Shown here piece by piece: positions 24,784 through 34,616 of a DNA stretch of 64,000 nucleotides (position 1 is its first letter; each line of letters starts with the position of its first letter). The notes under the pieces were generated by a model, which worked only from the letters and a program-made list of their open reading frames with translations, ran no database searches and was not told where the DNA came from. The position numbers and the translations under genes are program-made. This DNA is from Chryseobacterium wanjuense (lineage in GTDB: Bacteria > Bacteroidota > Bacteroidia > Flavobacteriales > Weeksellaceae), in assembly GCF_900111495.1 (NCBI RefSeq), contig NZ_FOIU01000002.1:868001-932000 (forward strand). The letters are read 5' to 3'.

Positions 24784-25698
24784 ATGAAAACAAGTTTAGA
24801 TCTTAAAGAAATTGACCTTCTTCGCGAGTTTCCGGAACTTACGCCGATCTATAGAGAAGCGCATGATTCTAAACAGATTAAAGTTTTTAATCGTGAAATT
24901 GTAGATTGTAGAAATTATCTTTCCGCCAACAGAAGGGATTTTTATAAAATTCTGATGATTACAGGAGGTGACGGAATTTTTACTTTAGGTTTAAATAAAT
25001 ACATCATTGATAAACCGACCATGATTTTCATTCATCCCAACGATATTATTTCGTGGCAGAAAACTTCGGGAGAATCGGCGGGGTATTATTTATTGTTTAA
25101 AAAAGATTTTATCAACAAACATCCGATGCTGAGGGCTACGATAGAAAGGCTGGCTTTATTTAATGATAAATCTAAAAGTATAATTTGTGTTGGAGAAAAT
25201 GATTTGCCAGGTTTCATCAGGCTTTGGGAAAGCATGTACAACGAACAGGAAAATCAATTGGGAGACGAGGCGATTCAGGCATATATTCAGCTGATGATGA
25301 TCGACAGCGCAAGAATGTCAAACTTTCCGGCTCCTGAAAATACGGGGGAAGAATATGATCATATTCATCGTTTTTTTGGACTATTGGAAGAGGAGGTTTC
25401 GAATATTAATTATGAAAAACCCATCAAATTGAGAACAGCGCAGGAATTTGCGGATTCTTTGAAACTTCATCCGAATTATTTAAACAGAATTTTAAAGAAA
25501 CGAACTGGTCAAAACGTGAGCAAACACATCAAAGGCAGACTTTTGGATGAATGTAAAGCACTTTTGCTACAGACATCCTGGACGTTGGAACAGATCAGCT
25601 ATGCGGTAGGTTTTTCCGACCAGCCGAATTTTAATTTTTTCTTTAAAAAGAATACGGGCTTTACTCCGAATGCTTTTAGGAAGGGGATTTTGGAGTGA
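24784..25698 (+). CDS. AraC family transcriptional regulator
   Basis: The 304-residue protein has an N-terminal cupin-like sensing domain and two C-terminal helix-turn-helix motifs of the AraC/XylS type: LRTAQEFADSLKLHPNYLNR and TLEQISYAVGFSDQPNFNFF followed by KKNTGFTPNAFR. It is transcribed away from the HbpS-SDR-NTF2 genes, with a gap of about 170 bases. This is the usual arrangement of a regulator controlling its neighbours; the inducer is unknown. Confidence 0.9.
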   Translation: MKTSLDLKEIDLLREFPELTPIYREAHDSKQIKVFNREIVDCRNYLSANRRDFYKILMITGGDGIFTLGLNKYIIDKPTMIFIHPNDIISWQKTSGESAGYYLLFKKDFINKHPMLRATIERLALFNDKSKSIICVGENDLPGFIRLWESMYNEQENQLGDEAIQAYIQLMMIDSARMSNFPAPENTGEEYDHIHRFFGLLEEEVSNINYEKPIKLRTAQEFADSLKLHPNYLNRILKKRTGQNVSKHIKGRLLDECKALLLQTSWTLEQISYAVGFSDQPNFNFFFKKNTGFTPNAFRKGILE

Positions 25699-25756
25699 TT
25701 TTTAAAAGTAAAATTTAACGGATGGCAGTCATTTAGAATGACACCGAGCTGCATAA

Positions 25757-25795
25757 ATCAAAAACACGTCCCAAAAATCTGAGACGTGTTTTCTT
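25757..25795. terminator. Bidirectional terminator between araC-type gene and lon
   Basis: AAAACACGTC(C)C and GAGACGTGTTTT form a stem of about 11 pairs with flanking A and T runs, serving both converging genes. Confidence 0.75.
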
Positions 25796-25822
25796 TTATT
25801 GAGAATGTTGATATGTTATGAA

Positions 25823-28228
25823 TTATTTTTCAATAGCGATGTCGATTACTTCTTCCATTCGGTTGACGTAATGTACTTTAAGGTTTTTCAAATAATCTTT
25901 TTTGATTTCCTCTACATCTTTTCTATTGGCTTCGCAAAGAATAACATCCTGAATTCCGGCTCTTGTCGCAGCCAGTAGTTTTTCTTTAATTCCGCCTACA
26001 GGAAGCACTTTTCCTCTTAATGTAATCTCACCGGTCATGGCAAGATGAGGTTTTACTTTTTTATTTTTAAACGAAGAAACCATTGAAGTCAGCATCGCAA
26101 TCCCTGCAGAAGGTCCGTCTTTCGGAGTCGCACCTTCCGGAACGTGAACGTGGATGTTTTTCTTTTCGATATCATCCTGCGAAATGCCCAGCTCATCATG
26201 CTTTGCCTTAATATATTCCAAAGCGATCGTTGCAGATTCTTTCATTACCGTTCCCAGGTTTCCGGTCATTGTTAGAGTTCCTTTTCCACTGCTTAAAATA
26301 CTTTCAATGAATAGGATATCTCCTCCTACGCTCGTCCATGCGAGACCTGTTACAACCCCCGGAACTCCGGTGATTTCAGACAGGCTTTTCGGTCTTGGAA
26401 CTCCTAAAATCTCATCAATTTTTTTAATGGAAATTTTAGAATCATATTCTTTTACTAAAGCGGTCTGCAGGGCAACCCAACGTGCGATCGCCGCAATTCT
26501 TTTTTCTAAAGATCTTACCCCGCTTTCGGAAGTATGAGCTTCGATAATATGTTTCAGTTCAGAATTTCCAAGCTTGAATGATTTTGAATCCAAACCTGTT
26601 TCTTCCTGCTGTTTTTTTATTAAATGTCTTTTAGCGATTTCAATTTTTTCCTCCAAAGTATAGCCTGCAATCTGGATGATCTCCGTTCTGTCCAACAGCG
26701 GAGTCTGAATCGTTGAAAGAGAATTGGCTGTTGCAATGAACATTACTTTAGACAAATCATAACCCATTTCTAAGAAATTATCATAGAAAGACTTATTTTG
26801 TTCAGGATCAAGAACTTCCAGTAATGCTGAACTCGGATCACCGTGTAACCCTTGCCCGATTTTATCAATTTCATCCAAAACAATCACAGGATTGGAAGTC
26901 CCGGATTTCTTGATGGACTGCAGTATTCTTCCGGCCATCGCTCCGATGTACGTTTTTCTATGTCCACGGATCTCACTTTCATCGTGAAGCCCGCCCAAAG
27001 AAAGCCTTACATATTTTCTTCCCAACGCGTCTGCAATGGATTTGCCTAATGAAGTTTTACCCACTCCCGGAGGTCCTACCAATAGAAGAATAGGGGATTT
27101 CATGTTGTTTTTCAGTTTTAAAACAGCCATGTGCTCCAAAATTCTTTTCTTAATATCTTCTAATCCGAAATGAGCTTTATCTAAAATTTTCTCAGCTTTT
27201 TCAATATCAAAAACATCCTTAGTATACGTTTCCCAAGGAAGATCGGTGAAGAAATCAAGATAATTTCTCTGAACATTATAATCCGGCGAATTGGGGTTTT
27301 GACGTTGTAACCTGTTGATTTCCTTTTGGAAATGTTCTTCAACTTCCTTACTCCATGTTTTTTTTCTTGCCTTGTCAATCAAATCTTCCACATCACTTTC
27401 AGGTCCGCCGCCCAATTCTTCCTGGATGGTTCTTATTTGCTGATTCAGAAAATATTCTCTCTGCTGTTTGTCAAGATCCTTTGATGTTTTCTGATGAATC
27501 TGATTTCTCAATTCCAGCTTTCTGAAATCTTCGTGCATCATTTCATAACATTTGTTGGCTCTTTCCATCAGGTTTTTTTCTTCAAGCAGTTTCTGCTTTT
27601 CGGGAGAGGGAAAATTAGCGTTTGTGCAGATGAAATTTAATAAATCATCATTATTGTTAATATTCTTTATTGCAAAATTCGCAGCATTCGGAATGTTGGG
27701 ATCAAGCTCAATGATTTTTAAGGCAAGATCTTTAATGTTTTCCAGTAATGCTTCGTATTCTTCCTTATTTTTTGGTTTTCCGTCTTTTAATTTTGAAATT
27801 TCAGCTTTAAAATAAGGCTGTGTTTCAATCATTTTTTTGATCTTAAATCGGTGAAAACCTTTTGTAATGGCGGTAATATTGCCTTCGGGAAGTTTAATGA
27901 TCTTAATAATCTTTGCTAAAGTTCCGGTCTGGAAAATATCTTTTTCAGCCGGCTGCTCCAGATCAGAGTTTTTCTGGCTTACAATTCCGATAAAATCTCC
28001 GTTTTTCTGGGCTTCTTCAAGAAGTTGTATGGATGTTTTTCTCCCTGCTGTAATAGGAATGACAACGTTCGGGAACATTACCATATTTCTTACAGGAAGG
28101 ATGGGGAATATTTTTTGCTCAGAATTTTTCTCGGTTTCCGAAAGATCGGCAAGGTTGATCTCTTCGGCAACGATGTCAAATCCGTCGCTTATCATTTCTT
28201 CTAGACTAATATCTTCAAATTCTGTCAT
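25823..28228 (-). CDS. lon: ATP-dependent protease La (Lon)
   Basis: The 801-residue protein has the LonA order: N-terminal substrate domain ([19 protein letters not shown]), a coiled-coil linker, AAA+ domain with Walker A GPPGVGKT near 384 and Walker [12 protein letters not shown], and the C-terminal serine-lysine protease domain with catalytic Ser in [10 protein letters not shown] (near 704) and Lys in GGIKEKLLA (near 747). It degrades misfolded and regulatory proteins in the cytosol. A perfect 17-base palindrome sits immediately upstream. Confidence 0.96.
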   Translation of the reverse strand: MTEFEDISLEEMISDGFDIVAEEINLADLSETEKNSEQKIFPILPVRNMVMFPNVVIPITAGRKTSIQLLEEAQKNGDFIGIVSQKNSDLEQPAEKDIFQTGTLAKIIKIIKLPEGNITAITKGFHRFKIKKMIETQPYFKAEISKLKDGKPKNKEEYEALLENIKDLALKIIELDPNIPNAANFAIKNINNNDDLLNFICTNANFPSPEKQKLLEEKNLMERANKCYEMMHEDFRKLELRNQIHQKTSKDLDKQQREYFLNQQIRTIQEELGGGPESDVEDLIDKARKKTWSKEVEEHFQKEINRLQRQNPNSPDYNVQRNYLDFFTDLPWETYTKDVFDIEKAEKILDKAHFGLEDIKKRILEHMAVLKLKNNMKSPILLLVGPPGVGKTSLGKSIADALGRKYVRLSLGGLHDESEIRGHRKTYIGAMAGRILQSIKKSGTSNPVIVLDEIDKIGQGLHGDPSSALLEVLDPEQNKSFYDNFLEMGYDLSKVMFIATANSLSTIQTPLLDRTEIIQIAGYTLEEKIEIAKRHLIKKQQEETGLDSKSFKLGNSELKHIIEAHTSESGVRSLEKRIAAIARWVALQTALVKEYDSKISIKKIDEILGVPRPKSLSEITGVPGVVTGLAWTSVGGDILFIESILSSGKGTLTMTGNLGTVMKESATIALEYIKAKHDELGISQDDIEKKNIHVHVPEGATPKDGPSAGIAMLTSMVSSFKNKKVKPHLAMTGEITLRGKVLPVGGIKEKLLAATRAGIQDVILCEANRKDVEEIKKDYLKNLKVHYVNRMEEVIDIAIEK

Positions 28229-28237
28229 AGTAAATCG

Positions 28238-28254
28238 AATGACAAATTGTCATT
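28238..28254. promoter_or_regulatory. Palindrome upstream of lon
   Basis: AATGACAAATTGTCATT is a perfect inverted repeat (8-bp arms, one central base) beginning 9 bases upstream of the lon start. It could be an operator or a 5'-UTR hairpin. Confidence 0.4.
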
Positions 28255-28451
28255 GTCGTTTTAATTCGTTTAACGTGAAATTTCATAATATGCTTTAAAA
28301 AAGGGGAGCATAGCATGTGTGCTTAAATTGCACAAGACTTATGCCATTTGTTTTTTGGTAAAAAATATGGTCAAAATTTCCTTATTTTACAGAAATTAAA
28401 TTTTAAAAATTAAAAAAAGGACTTGGATTTCCGTAATTTCTTAAAAATGTG

Positions 28452-28459
28452 TATTTTCG
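28452..28459 (+). promoter_or_regulatory. Putative -7 element of the ppiD-like gene
   Basis: TATTTTCG differs from TAnnTTTG at one position and lies 29 bases before the start codon. No TTG is found at the ideal spacing. Confidence 0.3.
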
Positions 28460-28488
28460 CAACCTGATAAAAAACTATAATTTATATA

Positions 28489-30636
28489 ATGGCAATTTTA
28501 GGACAAATTAGGAGTAAGCCTTGGCTTTTGATGGGAGTAATTGCATTGGCGCTTTTGGCGTTCCTTGTAAACCCCGAAAGTATTGATAAGGTTTTTGGTA
28601 AAAATCCTGATGTTTTAGGAAAAGTAAATGGTGAAAAAATTACCCGTGAAGAGTTTAATGATCAACTTTTCGTGCTGCAGCAGCAGGCAGATCAACAGGG
28701 GCAGCCAAAGGCTGGTCTTGAGGAGCAGGCTTGGCAATTGCTTGTGCAGTCGAAACTGATCAAGCAGCAATTCGAAAAATTGGGCTTCGAAATGACGGAA
28801 GATTATTTCTGGAACCAAATCCAGTATGATCAGATGTTTGCTCAGCAAAAGCAGTTTTTTGATGAGAAAGGTAATTTCAAAACCCAGGAACTGAAAAAAC
28901 AGATCGAAGAAATGAAGGCTACGAGTCCTGAAGGTTACAACCAATGGTTGAAAACCAGAAAATCAATCGAGTACAGATTGATGGCAAGACAGGTATTTGC
29001 AAATATTTCTACAGGAATCACTACTGGTAAAAAAGAAGCGGAGGAGCTAATGAAAGAAAGAGATCAGCTGGCTGATATCGATTTTGTAAAGATAGATTAT
29101 GCTTCTTACCTTCAAAAAAATAATATCAAAGTTACTACTGAAGATTTAGCAAACTATATCAATCAGCATCCGATCATGTTCAAAGCAGAGGAGAGCAGAA
29201 ATTTAGGTATCGTTTATTTCCCTTCTCAGCCAAGTGCAGCAGATGATGCGGCGGCTCAGAAAGAAATCACTAAATTATTCTCAGCAGGAACTGACGCAAG
29301 CGGAGGTACAGAAAATTTCCAGAATACAAAGAACGACTCTATGTTTGTCATGGCCAATTCTGATATGCCTTTCAACAATCAGTATTTGAAGCCAAACCAA
29401 TTGCCACAGACTATTCAGGCTCAGATTCCGTCTGCAGCTATCGGACAGACTTTCGGACCTTACAAAGAGCAAAACTTCTACGTAGTTTCTAAACTTTTGG
29501 ATAAAAAGACTTCAGATTCTACATTATCAAGACATATTCTTATCGCGTTTAAAGGAAGTCCTGCAGGAGAGGGCGTTACAAGATCTAAAGAGCAAGCTAA
29601 GAAATTAGCAGATTCTATCGGAGCTATTGTAAAAGCAAATCCTGGTAAATTCACAGAATTCCTTAAGTTATCAAATGATCCTAACTCTGCCGCTCAAGGT
29701 GGTAGTCTTGGATGGACAACTCCGGAAACTCCTTTCGTTCCAGAATTCTTAACGTATTTGGCAAACAATCCTAAAGGAGCAACAGGGGTGGTAGAAACTC
29801 AATTCGGATATCATATCATTAATATTGAAGATAAAAAACCGGGAGCAATGGGTTATAAAGTGGCCAACCTGGTAAAAGCAGTGAAGCCTTCTGATGCTAC
29901 TGAAGCTGAAACAGATAAAAAAGCAAGAAGATTTATCCAGCAGGTTCAAGGGAAGTCTTTCAACGATTTCGTGAATATTGCTAAAAAAGGAAACTATCAG
30001 TTCTCAAATCCTAAGCAGGCGAAGAGATTCGATGGCCAGCTTCAAGGGTTAGGTACGGACAAAGATGCTGAAATCCTTGCTTGGGCATTTGATAAGAAGA
30101 GAGAAAAAGGAGATACAGAATTCTTTACCGTAGACGGAACTGGAGATAAAATCGTAGTTTACTTAAACGGTAAGCAGGCAAAAGGCACTGCAGATCCTGA
30201 ATCGGTAAGAGATCAGATTGAAGTAGTGGTTAAAAACAAATTGGCTGCAAAACAAATTTCTGAGAAAATCGGTAAAGCAGGAAGCTTAGATCAGATCGCT
30301 AAACAATTCGGAGCAACGAAACAATCTGCACAGGTTAACTTGTTGAATCCATCTGTAGCAGGTTCTATGGAGCCAAAAGTTGCAGGAGCGGCATTTGGAG
30401 CTAAGAAAGGACAGCTTTCTAAGCCGGTTGAAGGAGGGACTGGAGTTTATGTATTAGTTAAAAAGAACGAAATCGTAAACAAACAACCTGGAGATCTTAA
30501 ACAGTTCACAGAATCTGTTACCCAGAGAAGTGCAGGAATGTTCGGTCAGGCTTGGTTAAAGAGCTTACAGGACAATGCAAAAATCGATGATTACAGAATC
30601 GAGATCTGGAACAAATTAGGTTCTCAGCAACAATAA
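28489..30636 (+). CDS. SurA N-terminal / PpiC-type peptidyl-prolyl isomerase (PpiD-like)
   Basis: The 715-residue protein resembles PpiD, an inner-membrane-anchored periplasmic chaperone. It has one N-terminal membrane helix (LLMGVIALALLAFLV), a SurA-N-like helical domain, and a parvulin (rotamase) domain around 345-450 with LSRHILIAFKGSP, GGSLGWTTPETPFVPEF and TQFGYHIINIED. A second, less conserved parvulin-like region may follow. It probably assists folding of exported and outer-membrane proteins. It is transcribed alone, ending at a strong terminator. Confidence 0.9.
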   Translation: MAILGQIRSKPWLLMGVIALALLAFLVNPESIDKVFGKNPDVLGKVNGEKITREEFNDQLFVLQQQADQQGQPKAGLEEQAWQLLVQSKLIKQQFEKLGFEMTEDYFWNQIQYDQMFAQQKQFFDEKGNFKTQELKKQIEEMKATSPEGYNQWLKTRKSIEYRLMARQVFANISTGITTGKKEAEELMKERDQLADIDFVKIDYASYLQKNNIKVTTEDLANYINQHPIMFKAEESRNLGIVYFPSQPSAADDAAAQKEITKLFSAGTDASGGTENFQNTKNDSMFVMANSDMPFNNQYLKPNQLPQTIQAQIPSAAIGQTFGPYKEQNFYVVSKLLDKKTSDSTLSRHILIAFKGSPAGEGVTRSKEQAKKLADSIGAIVKANPGKFTEFLKLSNDPNSAAQGGSLGWTTPETPFVPEFLTYLANNPKGATGVVETQFGYHIINIEDKKPGAMGYKVANLVKAVKPSDATEAETDKKARRFIQQVQGKSFNDFVNIAKKGNYQFSNPKQAKRFDGQLQGLGTDKDAEILAWAFDKKREKGDTEFFTVDGTGDKIVVYLNGKQAKGTADPESVRDQIEVVVKNKLAAKQISEKIGKAGSLDQIAKQFGATKQSAQVNLLNPSVAGSMEPKVAGAAFGAKKGQLSKPVEGGTGVYVLVKKNEIVNKQPGDLKQFTESVTQRSAGMFGQAWLKSLQDNAKIDDYRIEIWNKLGSQQQ

Positions 30637-30656
30637 GAAATTAATTTCCATAGAGG

Positions 30657-30690
30657 ATAAAAAGCGGCAAAGTTTTTGCCGCTTTTTTTG
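30657..30690 (+). terminator. Terminator of the ppiD-like gene
   Basis: AAAAGCGGCAAA and TTTGCCGCTTTT form a stem with a short loop and a long T tract. Confidence 0.85.
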
Positions 30691-30734
30691 TATTTAACGC
30701 AGAGCAATAGAGAAAAACATTAATTTAAATGTAG

Positions 30735-30742
30735 TATATTTG
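30735..30742 (+). promoter_or_regulatory. Putative -7 element upstream of mlaD-like gene
   Basis: TATATTTG matches TAnnTTTG exactly and lies 22 bases before the GTG start at 30765. No TTG element is obvious. Confidence 0.4.
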
Positions 30743-30764
30743 CTCATTAGAAAAAATTTAGCAA

Positions 30765-31715
30765 GTGAAGTTCAGTAAAGAATTAAAAGCTGGTGTGATC
30801 GCACTTATAGCCATAGTTGGTTTCGTGATCTTATTTCAATTTATGAAGGGCAGAAGCCTATTTACTACCGATAATATATTTTACGCAAAGTACGACAATG
30901 TAGAGGGACTGGCACAATCTTCACCCGTTTCTATCAATGGTTTGAAGGTGGGGCAGGTTGATAAGATCATTCCTCATACGGCAAAAGACGGTAAAATCGA
31001 TTTCGTTGTAAAAATCACGGTTGATAATAATTTTGAGTTTTCAAAAAATTCAACACTGGAGATTTTTGAGCCGGGATTGATGTCCGGAAAAGAGATGAGG
31101 GTAAATCTTGCATACGGAGGAGCTACAGCAAAAGATGGTGATACATTACAAGGGGCTTTCAAACTGGGAACTTTGGGAAGTCTTTCTTCTCAGGTAGGTC
31201 CGGTGAAAGATCAATTACAGACGGTGTTATATCGTGTAGATTCCTTAATGTCTAATGCAAACCAAATCGTTGATGAGCAAAACAGGGCAGAAATAAGAGC
31301 TTTGCTTTCAAATCTTAATAAAACAGTAGGAGCACTACAAACAACAGCAGGAAGTGTTAATACTTTGGTTGGCCACAATGATCCGAAGCTTCAGAAAGTA
31401 CTGGATGATGCAAGTGTTACGATGCAGACAGGTAAAGTTACTTTAGATAAATACGGAAACCTCGCAGAAAGCATTGATACTAAAAAATTGAATGCTGCCA
31501 TTTCCAATTTAGATGCAACAGTAGGAAGACTGAATGATGTAATTGGAGGGATCAACAACGGACAGGGAAGTTTAGGAAAACTGATGAAAGACGAGCAGTT
31601 GTATAACAATTTAAATTCTGCATCTACCAACCTGAATTCATTAATCGAAGACATGAAAGCAAATCCGAAGAGATACATCAATTTCTCGGTATTTGGCAAG
31701 AATAATAAAGACTAA
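30765..31715 (+). CDS. mlaD: MlaD-like MCE protein (lipid transporter substrate-binding subunit)
   Basis: The 316-residue protein starts with a GTG codon and one membrane helix (GVIALIAIVGFVILFQFM). An MCE domain follows at about 38-115 (YDNVEGLAQSSPVSINGLKVGQV), then a long alpha-helical region with coiled-coil character. MCE proteins form periplasmic rings that carry phospholipids. The ATPase and permease partners are encoded at 9773-11340, so transporter parts are split between two loci. The stop is 10 bases before the next gene, implying an operon with Fe-S proteins. Confidence 0.88.
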   Translation: MKFSKELKAGVIALIAIVGFVILFQFMKGRSLFTTDNIFYAKYDNVEGLAQSSPVSINGLKVGQVDKIIPHTAKDGKIDFVVKITVDNNFEFSKNSTLEIFEPGLMSGKEMRVNLAYGGATAKDGDTLQGAFKLGTLGSLSSQVGPVKDQLQTVLYRVDSLMSNANQIVDEQNRAEIRALLSNLNKTVGALQTTAGSVNTLVGHNDPKLQKVLDDASVTMQTGKVTLDKYGNLAESIDTKKLNAAISNLDATVGRLNDVIGGINNGQGSLGKLMKDEQLYNNLNSASTNLNSLIEDMKANPKRYINFSVFGKNNKD

Positions 31716-31725
31716 TACATAAGCC

Positions 31726-33060
31726 ATGCAATATATCGATAATATTATTTTTCTGATTTTATTAATTGCAGGTTTTGGGCTGTTTGCAAAAAGTCTGCAA
31801 AAGATATATAGAAACATCAGATTAGGCAGAGAAATCAACCGAAACGACAGAAAAGGAGAACGCTGGGAAACCATGGCTCGAGTAGCTATGGGACAGAGCA
31901 AAATGAGTAAAAGACCCATTGCAGGGATGTTACACCTTTTCGTTTACGTAGGTTTTATCATTATTAATATTGAGTTGATTGAAATCATTGTTGACGGAAT
32001 TTTCGGGACGCATAGATTTTTAGCCACCATTTTAGGACATGGTTTTTACAATTTCTTTACGGCAACATTAGAGATTTTAGCTCTTTTGGTGGTGATCGGT
32101 GTTGTTACTTTTTTCATCCGTAGAAATTTTTACGGGGTGAAAAGATTAACGATGAAAGAACTTTTCGGATGGCCAAAACAGGATGCCAACTGGATTCTTA
32201 TCATCGAGTTTGCCTTAATGATGGCTTTCCTTACCATGAATTCCTCAGATTTTATTCTTCAGCAGAGAGGAGTTCTTCCGGAGCACGGAAGCTTCCCGAT
32301 CAGTGAGATGACTTTTGTGCCATTTCTTGAAGTTTTCAGTTTTGATAACGGATTTTTGTTCCTGGTAGAAAGAGGAGCTTGGTGGTTCCATTTTGTGGGG
32401 ATTTTGTTCTTCATGAATTACCTTTATTATTCAAAACATTTGCATATCATTCTGGCTTTTCCAAGTACTTGGTATGCGAATCTGGAGAAAAAAGGAAAAT
32501 TCAATAATTTGGAATCTGTTACCAAAGAAATTAAATTAATGATGGATCCAAACGCAGATCCCTATGCTGCTCCGGCAGAAGGGAATGAAGCAGAGGCTCC
32601 TTCAAAATTTGGCGCGGAAGATGTTTTTGATTTAAATCAAGTTCAATTATTGAATGCCTATTCTTGCACGGAATGCGGTCGTTGTACGGCTGTTTGTCCT
32701 GCTAATATTACAGGTAAAAAATTATCCCCGAGATTAATTTTAATGAAAACCAGAGACCGTCTGGAAGAAGTAGGAAGAAACATCGACAAAAACGGAAAGT
32801 TTGAAGACGACGGGAAAAAATTATTGAACGATTATATCACCAAAGAAGAGCTTTGGGCTTGTACAACGTGTAATGCATGTACAGAAGCTTGTCCGGTATT
32901 GCTGGATCCGCTTTCTATCATCTTTGAAATGAGAAGATTTCTTGTAATGGAACAGTCTGCTGCACCACAGGAATTGAACCTGATGATGACCAACGTGGAA
33001 AACAATGCCGCACCTTGGCAGTACAACCAGGCAGATCGTTTGAACTGGGCAAATGATTAA
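31726..33060 (+). CDS. Membrane-bound (Fe-S) oxidoreductase subunit, HdrC/GlpC-like
   Basis: The 444-residue protein has an N-terminal membrane domain with about five helices and a C-terminal dicluster ferredoxin domain with CTECGRCTAVCP and CTTCNACTEACP. The layout resembles NarI-HdrC fusions in which a membrane subunit passes electrons to an HdrB-like partner. That partner is the next gene. The electron donor and acceptor cannot be told from the sequence; quinone is likely because of the membrane domain. Confidence 0.85.
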   Translation: MQYIDNIIFLILLIAGFGLFAKSLQKIYRNIRLGREINRNDRKGERWETMARVAMGQSKMSKRPIAGMLHLFVYVGFIIINIELIEIIVDGIFGTHRFLATILGHGFYNFFTATLEILALLVVIGVVTFFIRRNFYGVKRLTMKELFGWPKQDANWILIIEFALMMAFLTMNSSDFILQQRGVLPEHGSFPISEMTFVPFLEVFSFDNGFLFLVERGAWWFHFVGILFFMNYLYYSKHLHIILAFPSTWYANLEKKGKFNNLESVTKEIKLMMDPNADPYAAPAEGNEAEAPSKFGAEDVFDLNQVQLLNAYSCTECGRCTAVCPANITGKKLSPRLILMKTRDRLEEVGRNIDKNGKFEDDGKKLLNDYITKEELWACTTCNACTEACPVLLDPLSIIFEMRRFLVMEQSAAPQELNLMMTNVENNAAPWQYNQADRLNWAND

Positions 33061-33130
33061 TTAATGTAACAATGTAAAAAATGTAACGATGTAACAATCA
33101 TTCCATTGATAAACTGTTACATTGTATATT
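33061..33130. repeat. Degenerate TGTAAC repeat between the two Fe-S genes
   Basis: Four near-copies of ATGTAACAATG-type units are followed by ACTGTTACATTGTA, which pairs with them. It is one of several self-complementary spacers in the window. Confidence 0.5.
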
Positions 33131-33147
33131 GATAAATTTGAATTAAA

Positions 33148-33933
33148 ATGGATTTCAATATAAAAACAATGGCAGAATATGCTGCCGAAGGAAAATCACC
33201 TGAAGTTTTATTTTGGGTGGGCTGTGCCGGAAGTTTTGATGACCGTGCCAAGAAAATTACGAAAGCATTTTGCAAAATATTAAATAAAATAGGGGTTGAA
33301 TTTGCTGTTTTAGGACAGGAAGAAAGCTGCACGGGTGATCCTGCAAAGCGCGCCGGAAACGAGTTTGTGTTCCAGATGATGGCTTTGACGAATATCGAAG
33401 TGCTGAATGCTTATGAAGTAAAGAAAATCGTTACGGCTTGTCCGCACTGTTTCAATACCCTTAAAAATGAATATCCAAGTCTGGGTGGGAACTATGACGT
33501 TGTTCACCATACACAATTCCTGAAAACCTTAATGGAAGAAGGCCGATTGAAGGTTGAAGGAGGTGCTTTCAAAGGGAAAAAGATCACTTTCCATGATCCT
33601 TGTTACCTTGGAAGAGCAAACGATGAATACGAAGCTCCGAGAGTTTTATTGGAAAAACTGGACGCTGAACTTGTGGAAATGAAACGCTGCAAAACCAATG
33701 GACTTTGCTGCGGTGCAGGTGGAGCGCAAATGTTCAAAGAACCTGAAAAGGGGAATAAAGACATCAACATCGAAAGAACGGAGGAAGCTTTGTCTTTTGA
33801 ACCTAAAGTGATTGCAACAGGGTGCCCTTTCTGTAACACGATGATGACTGACGGAGTGAAGCATTTCAACAAAAATACAGAGGTTGCAGTAAAAGATATT
33901 GTAGAACTTCTTGCGGAGGCAGAAGATCTGTAA
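33148..33933 (+). CDS. (Fe-S)-binding protein with two CCG domains, HdrB-like
   Basis: The 261-residue protein has the cysteine-rich motifs of HdrB/LutA/GlpC-type proteins: WVGCAGSFDDR, TACPHCFNTLKNEYP, HDPCYLGR, CCGAGGAQMF and TGCPFC. In heterodisulfide reductase these hold a noncubane 4Fe-4S cluster. It follows the membrane HdrC-like subunit and should form a complex with it. The redox substrate is unknown; these pairs are conserved in Bacteroidota. Confidence 0.88.
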   Translation: MDFNIKTMAEYAAEGKSPEVLFWVGCAGSFDDRAKKITKAFCKILNKIGVEFAVLGQEESCTGDPAKRAGNEFVFQMMALTNIEVLNAYEVKKIVTACPHCFNTLKNEYPSLGGNYDVVHHTQFLKTLMEEGRLKVEGGAFKGKKITFHDPCYLGRANDEYEAPRVLLEKLDAELVEMKRCKTNGLCCGAGGAQMFKEPEKGNKDINIERTEEALSFEPKVIATGCPFCNTMMTDGVKHFNKNTEVAVKDIVELLAEAEDL

Positions 33934-34013
33934 AATTTTAATTTAAAAATTGAGAGCGTATAATTTTATAAACCTCTTAATATTTTTCTTTTTTATTTCT
34001 AAATAAGATTATT

Positions 34014-34502
34014 ATGAAAATTGAAGAATCAAACATAGTAGAAACAAACGATTATAGAGTGATCATATATCCCGCATCAAGACCTTTGGAAACCAAAGAA
34101 GCGAAAGTGATCACCGAAAAATTATTCGATTTTCTGGCGACTTGGGCAGCACACGGGAAACCGCTTTCATCATCTTTTAAAATTGAGAAAAATCAGTTTA
34201 TTATCATTTGTGTGGATGAGGAGAAAGAAATGGCTTCCGGATGCAGTATTGATGCATTGGGAAAGGTGATGAGAGAGATCGACGAAGAATATCAGCTGGG
34301 ACTTTTCGATAGAATGAAAGCAAGTTTTGTGGAAAATGGAGAAGTAAAAACATTGAAGCTTTTGGATTTTAAGTCAAAAGTGAGAAATGGAGAAATTTCT
34401 AAAGATATCCAGGTTTTTGATTTTTCAAAAAACACGTATTTGGATTTCCTGAGTCATTTTCTTTTGCCATTTGAGAAGAGCTGGGCTGCTTCTATTATAT
34501 AA
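34014..34502 (+). CDS. Conserved Bacteroidota protein of unknown function (often mislabelled ABC transporter ATPase)
   Basis: The 162-residue protein contains WAAHGKPLSSSFKIEKNQFI and SGCSIDALGKVMREIDEEY, conserved in a small Bacteroidota family. It has no Walker A or ABC signature, so the common label ABC transporter ATPase is not supported. It is cytosolic by composition. It follows the HdrB-like gene by 80 bases in the same direction and is closed by a terminator, so it may belong to the same transcript. Confidence 0.75.
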   Translation: MKIEESNIVETNDYRVIIYPASRPLETKEAKVITEKLFDFLATWAAHGKPLSSSFKIEKNQFIIICVDEEKEMASGCSIDALGKVMREIDEEYQLGLFDRMKASFVENGEVKTLKLLDFKSKVRNGEISKDIQVFDFSKNTYLDFLSHFLLPFEKSWAASII

Positions 34503-34524
34503 ATTTAAATGGAATCAAATAAAT

Positions 34525-34551
34525 AAAAAGTGGAACTATTCCACTTTTTTT
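34525..34551 (+). terminator. Terminator after the conserved unknown gene
   Basis: AAAAAGTGGA and TCCACTTTTT form a perfect stem and end in T residues. Confidence 0.85.
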
Positions 34552-34616
34552 GCATTAAGTATATTTGTAAAAATCTTTGAAGAAGTAAAATTTGATTAAT
34601 TTCTTTCTGATAAAAC

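Noticed and set aside
33061..33130. A possible CRISPR-like array of TGTAAC repeats
   Set aside because: Units are only about 11-14 bases, imperfect and without regular spacers, and no cas gene is nearby.
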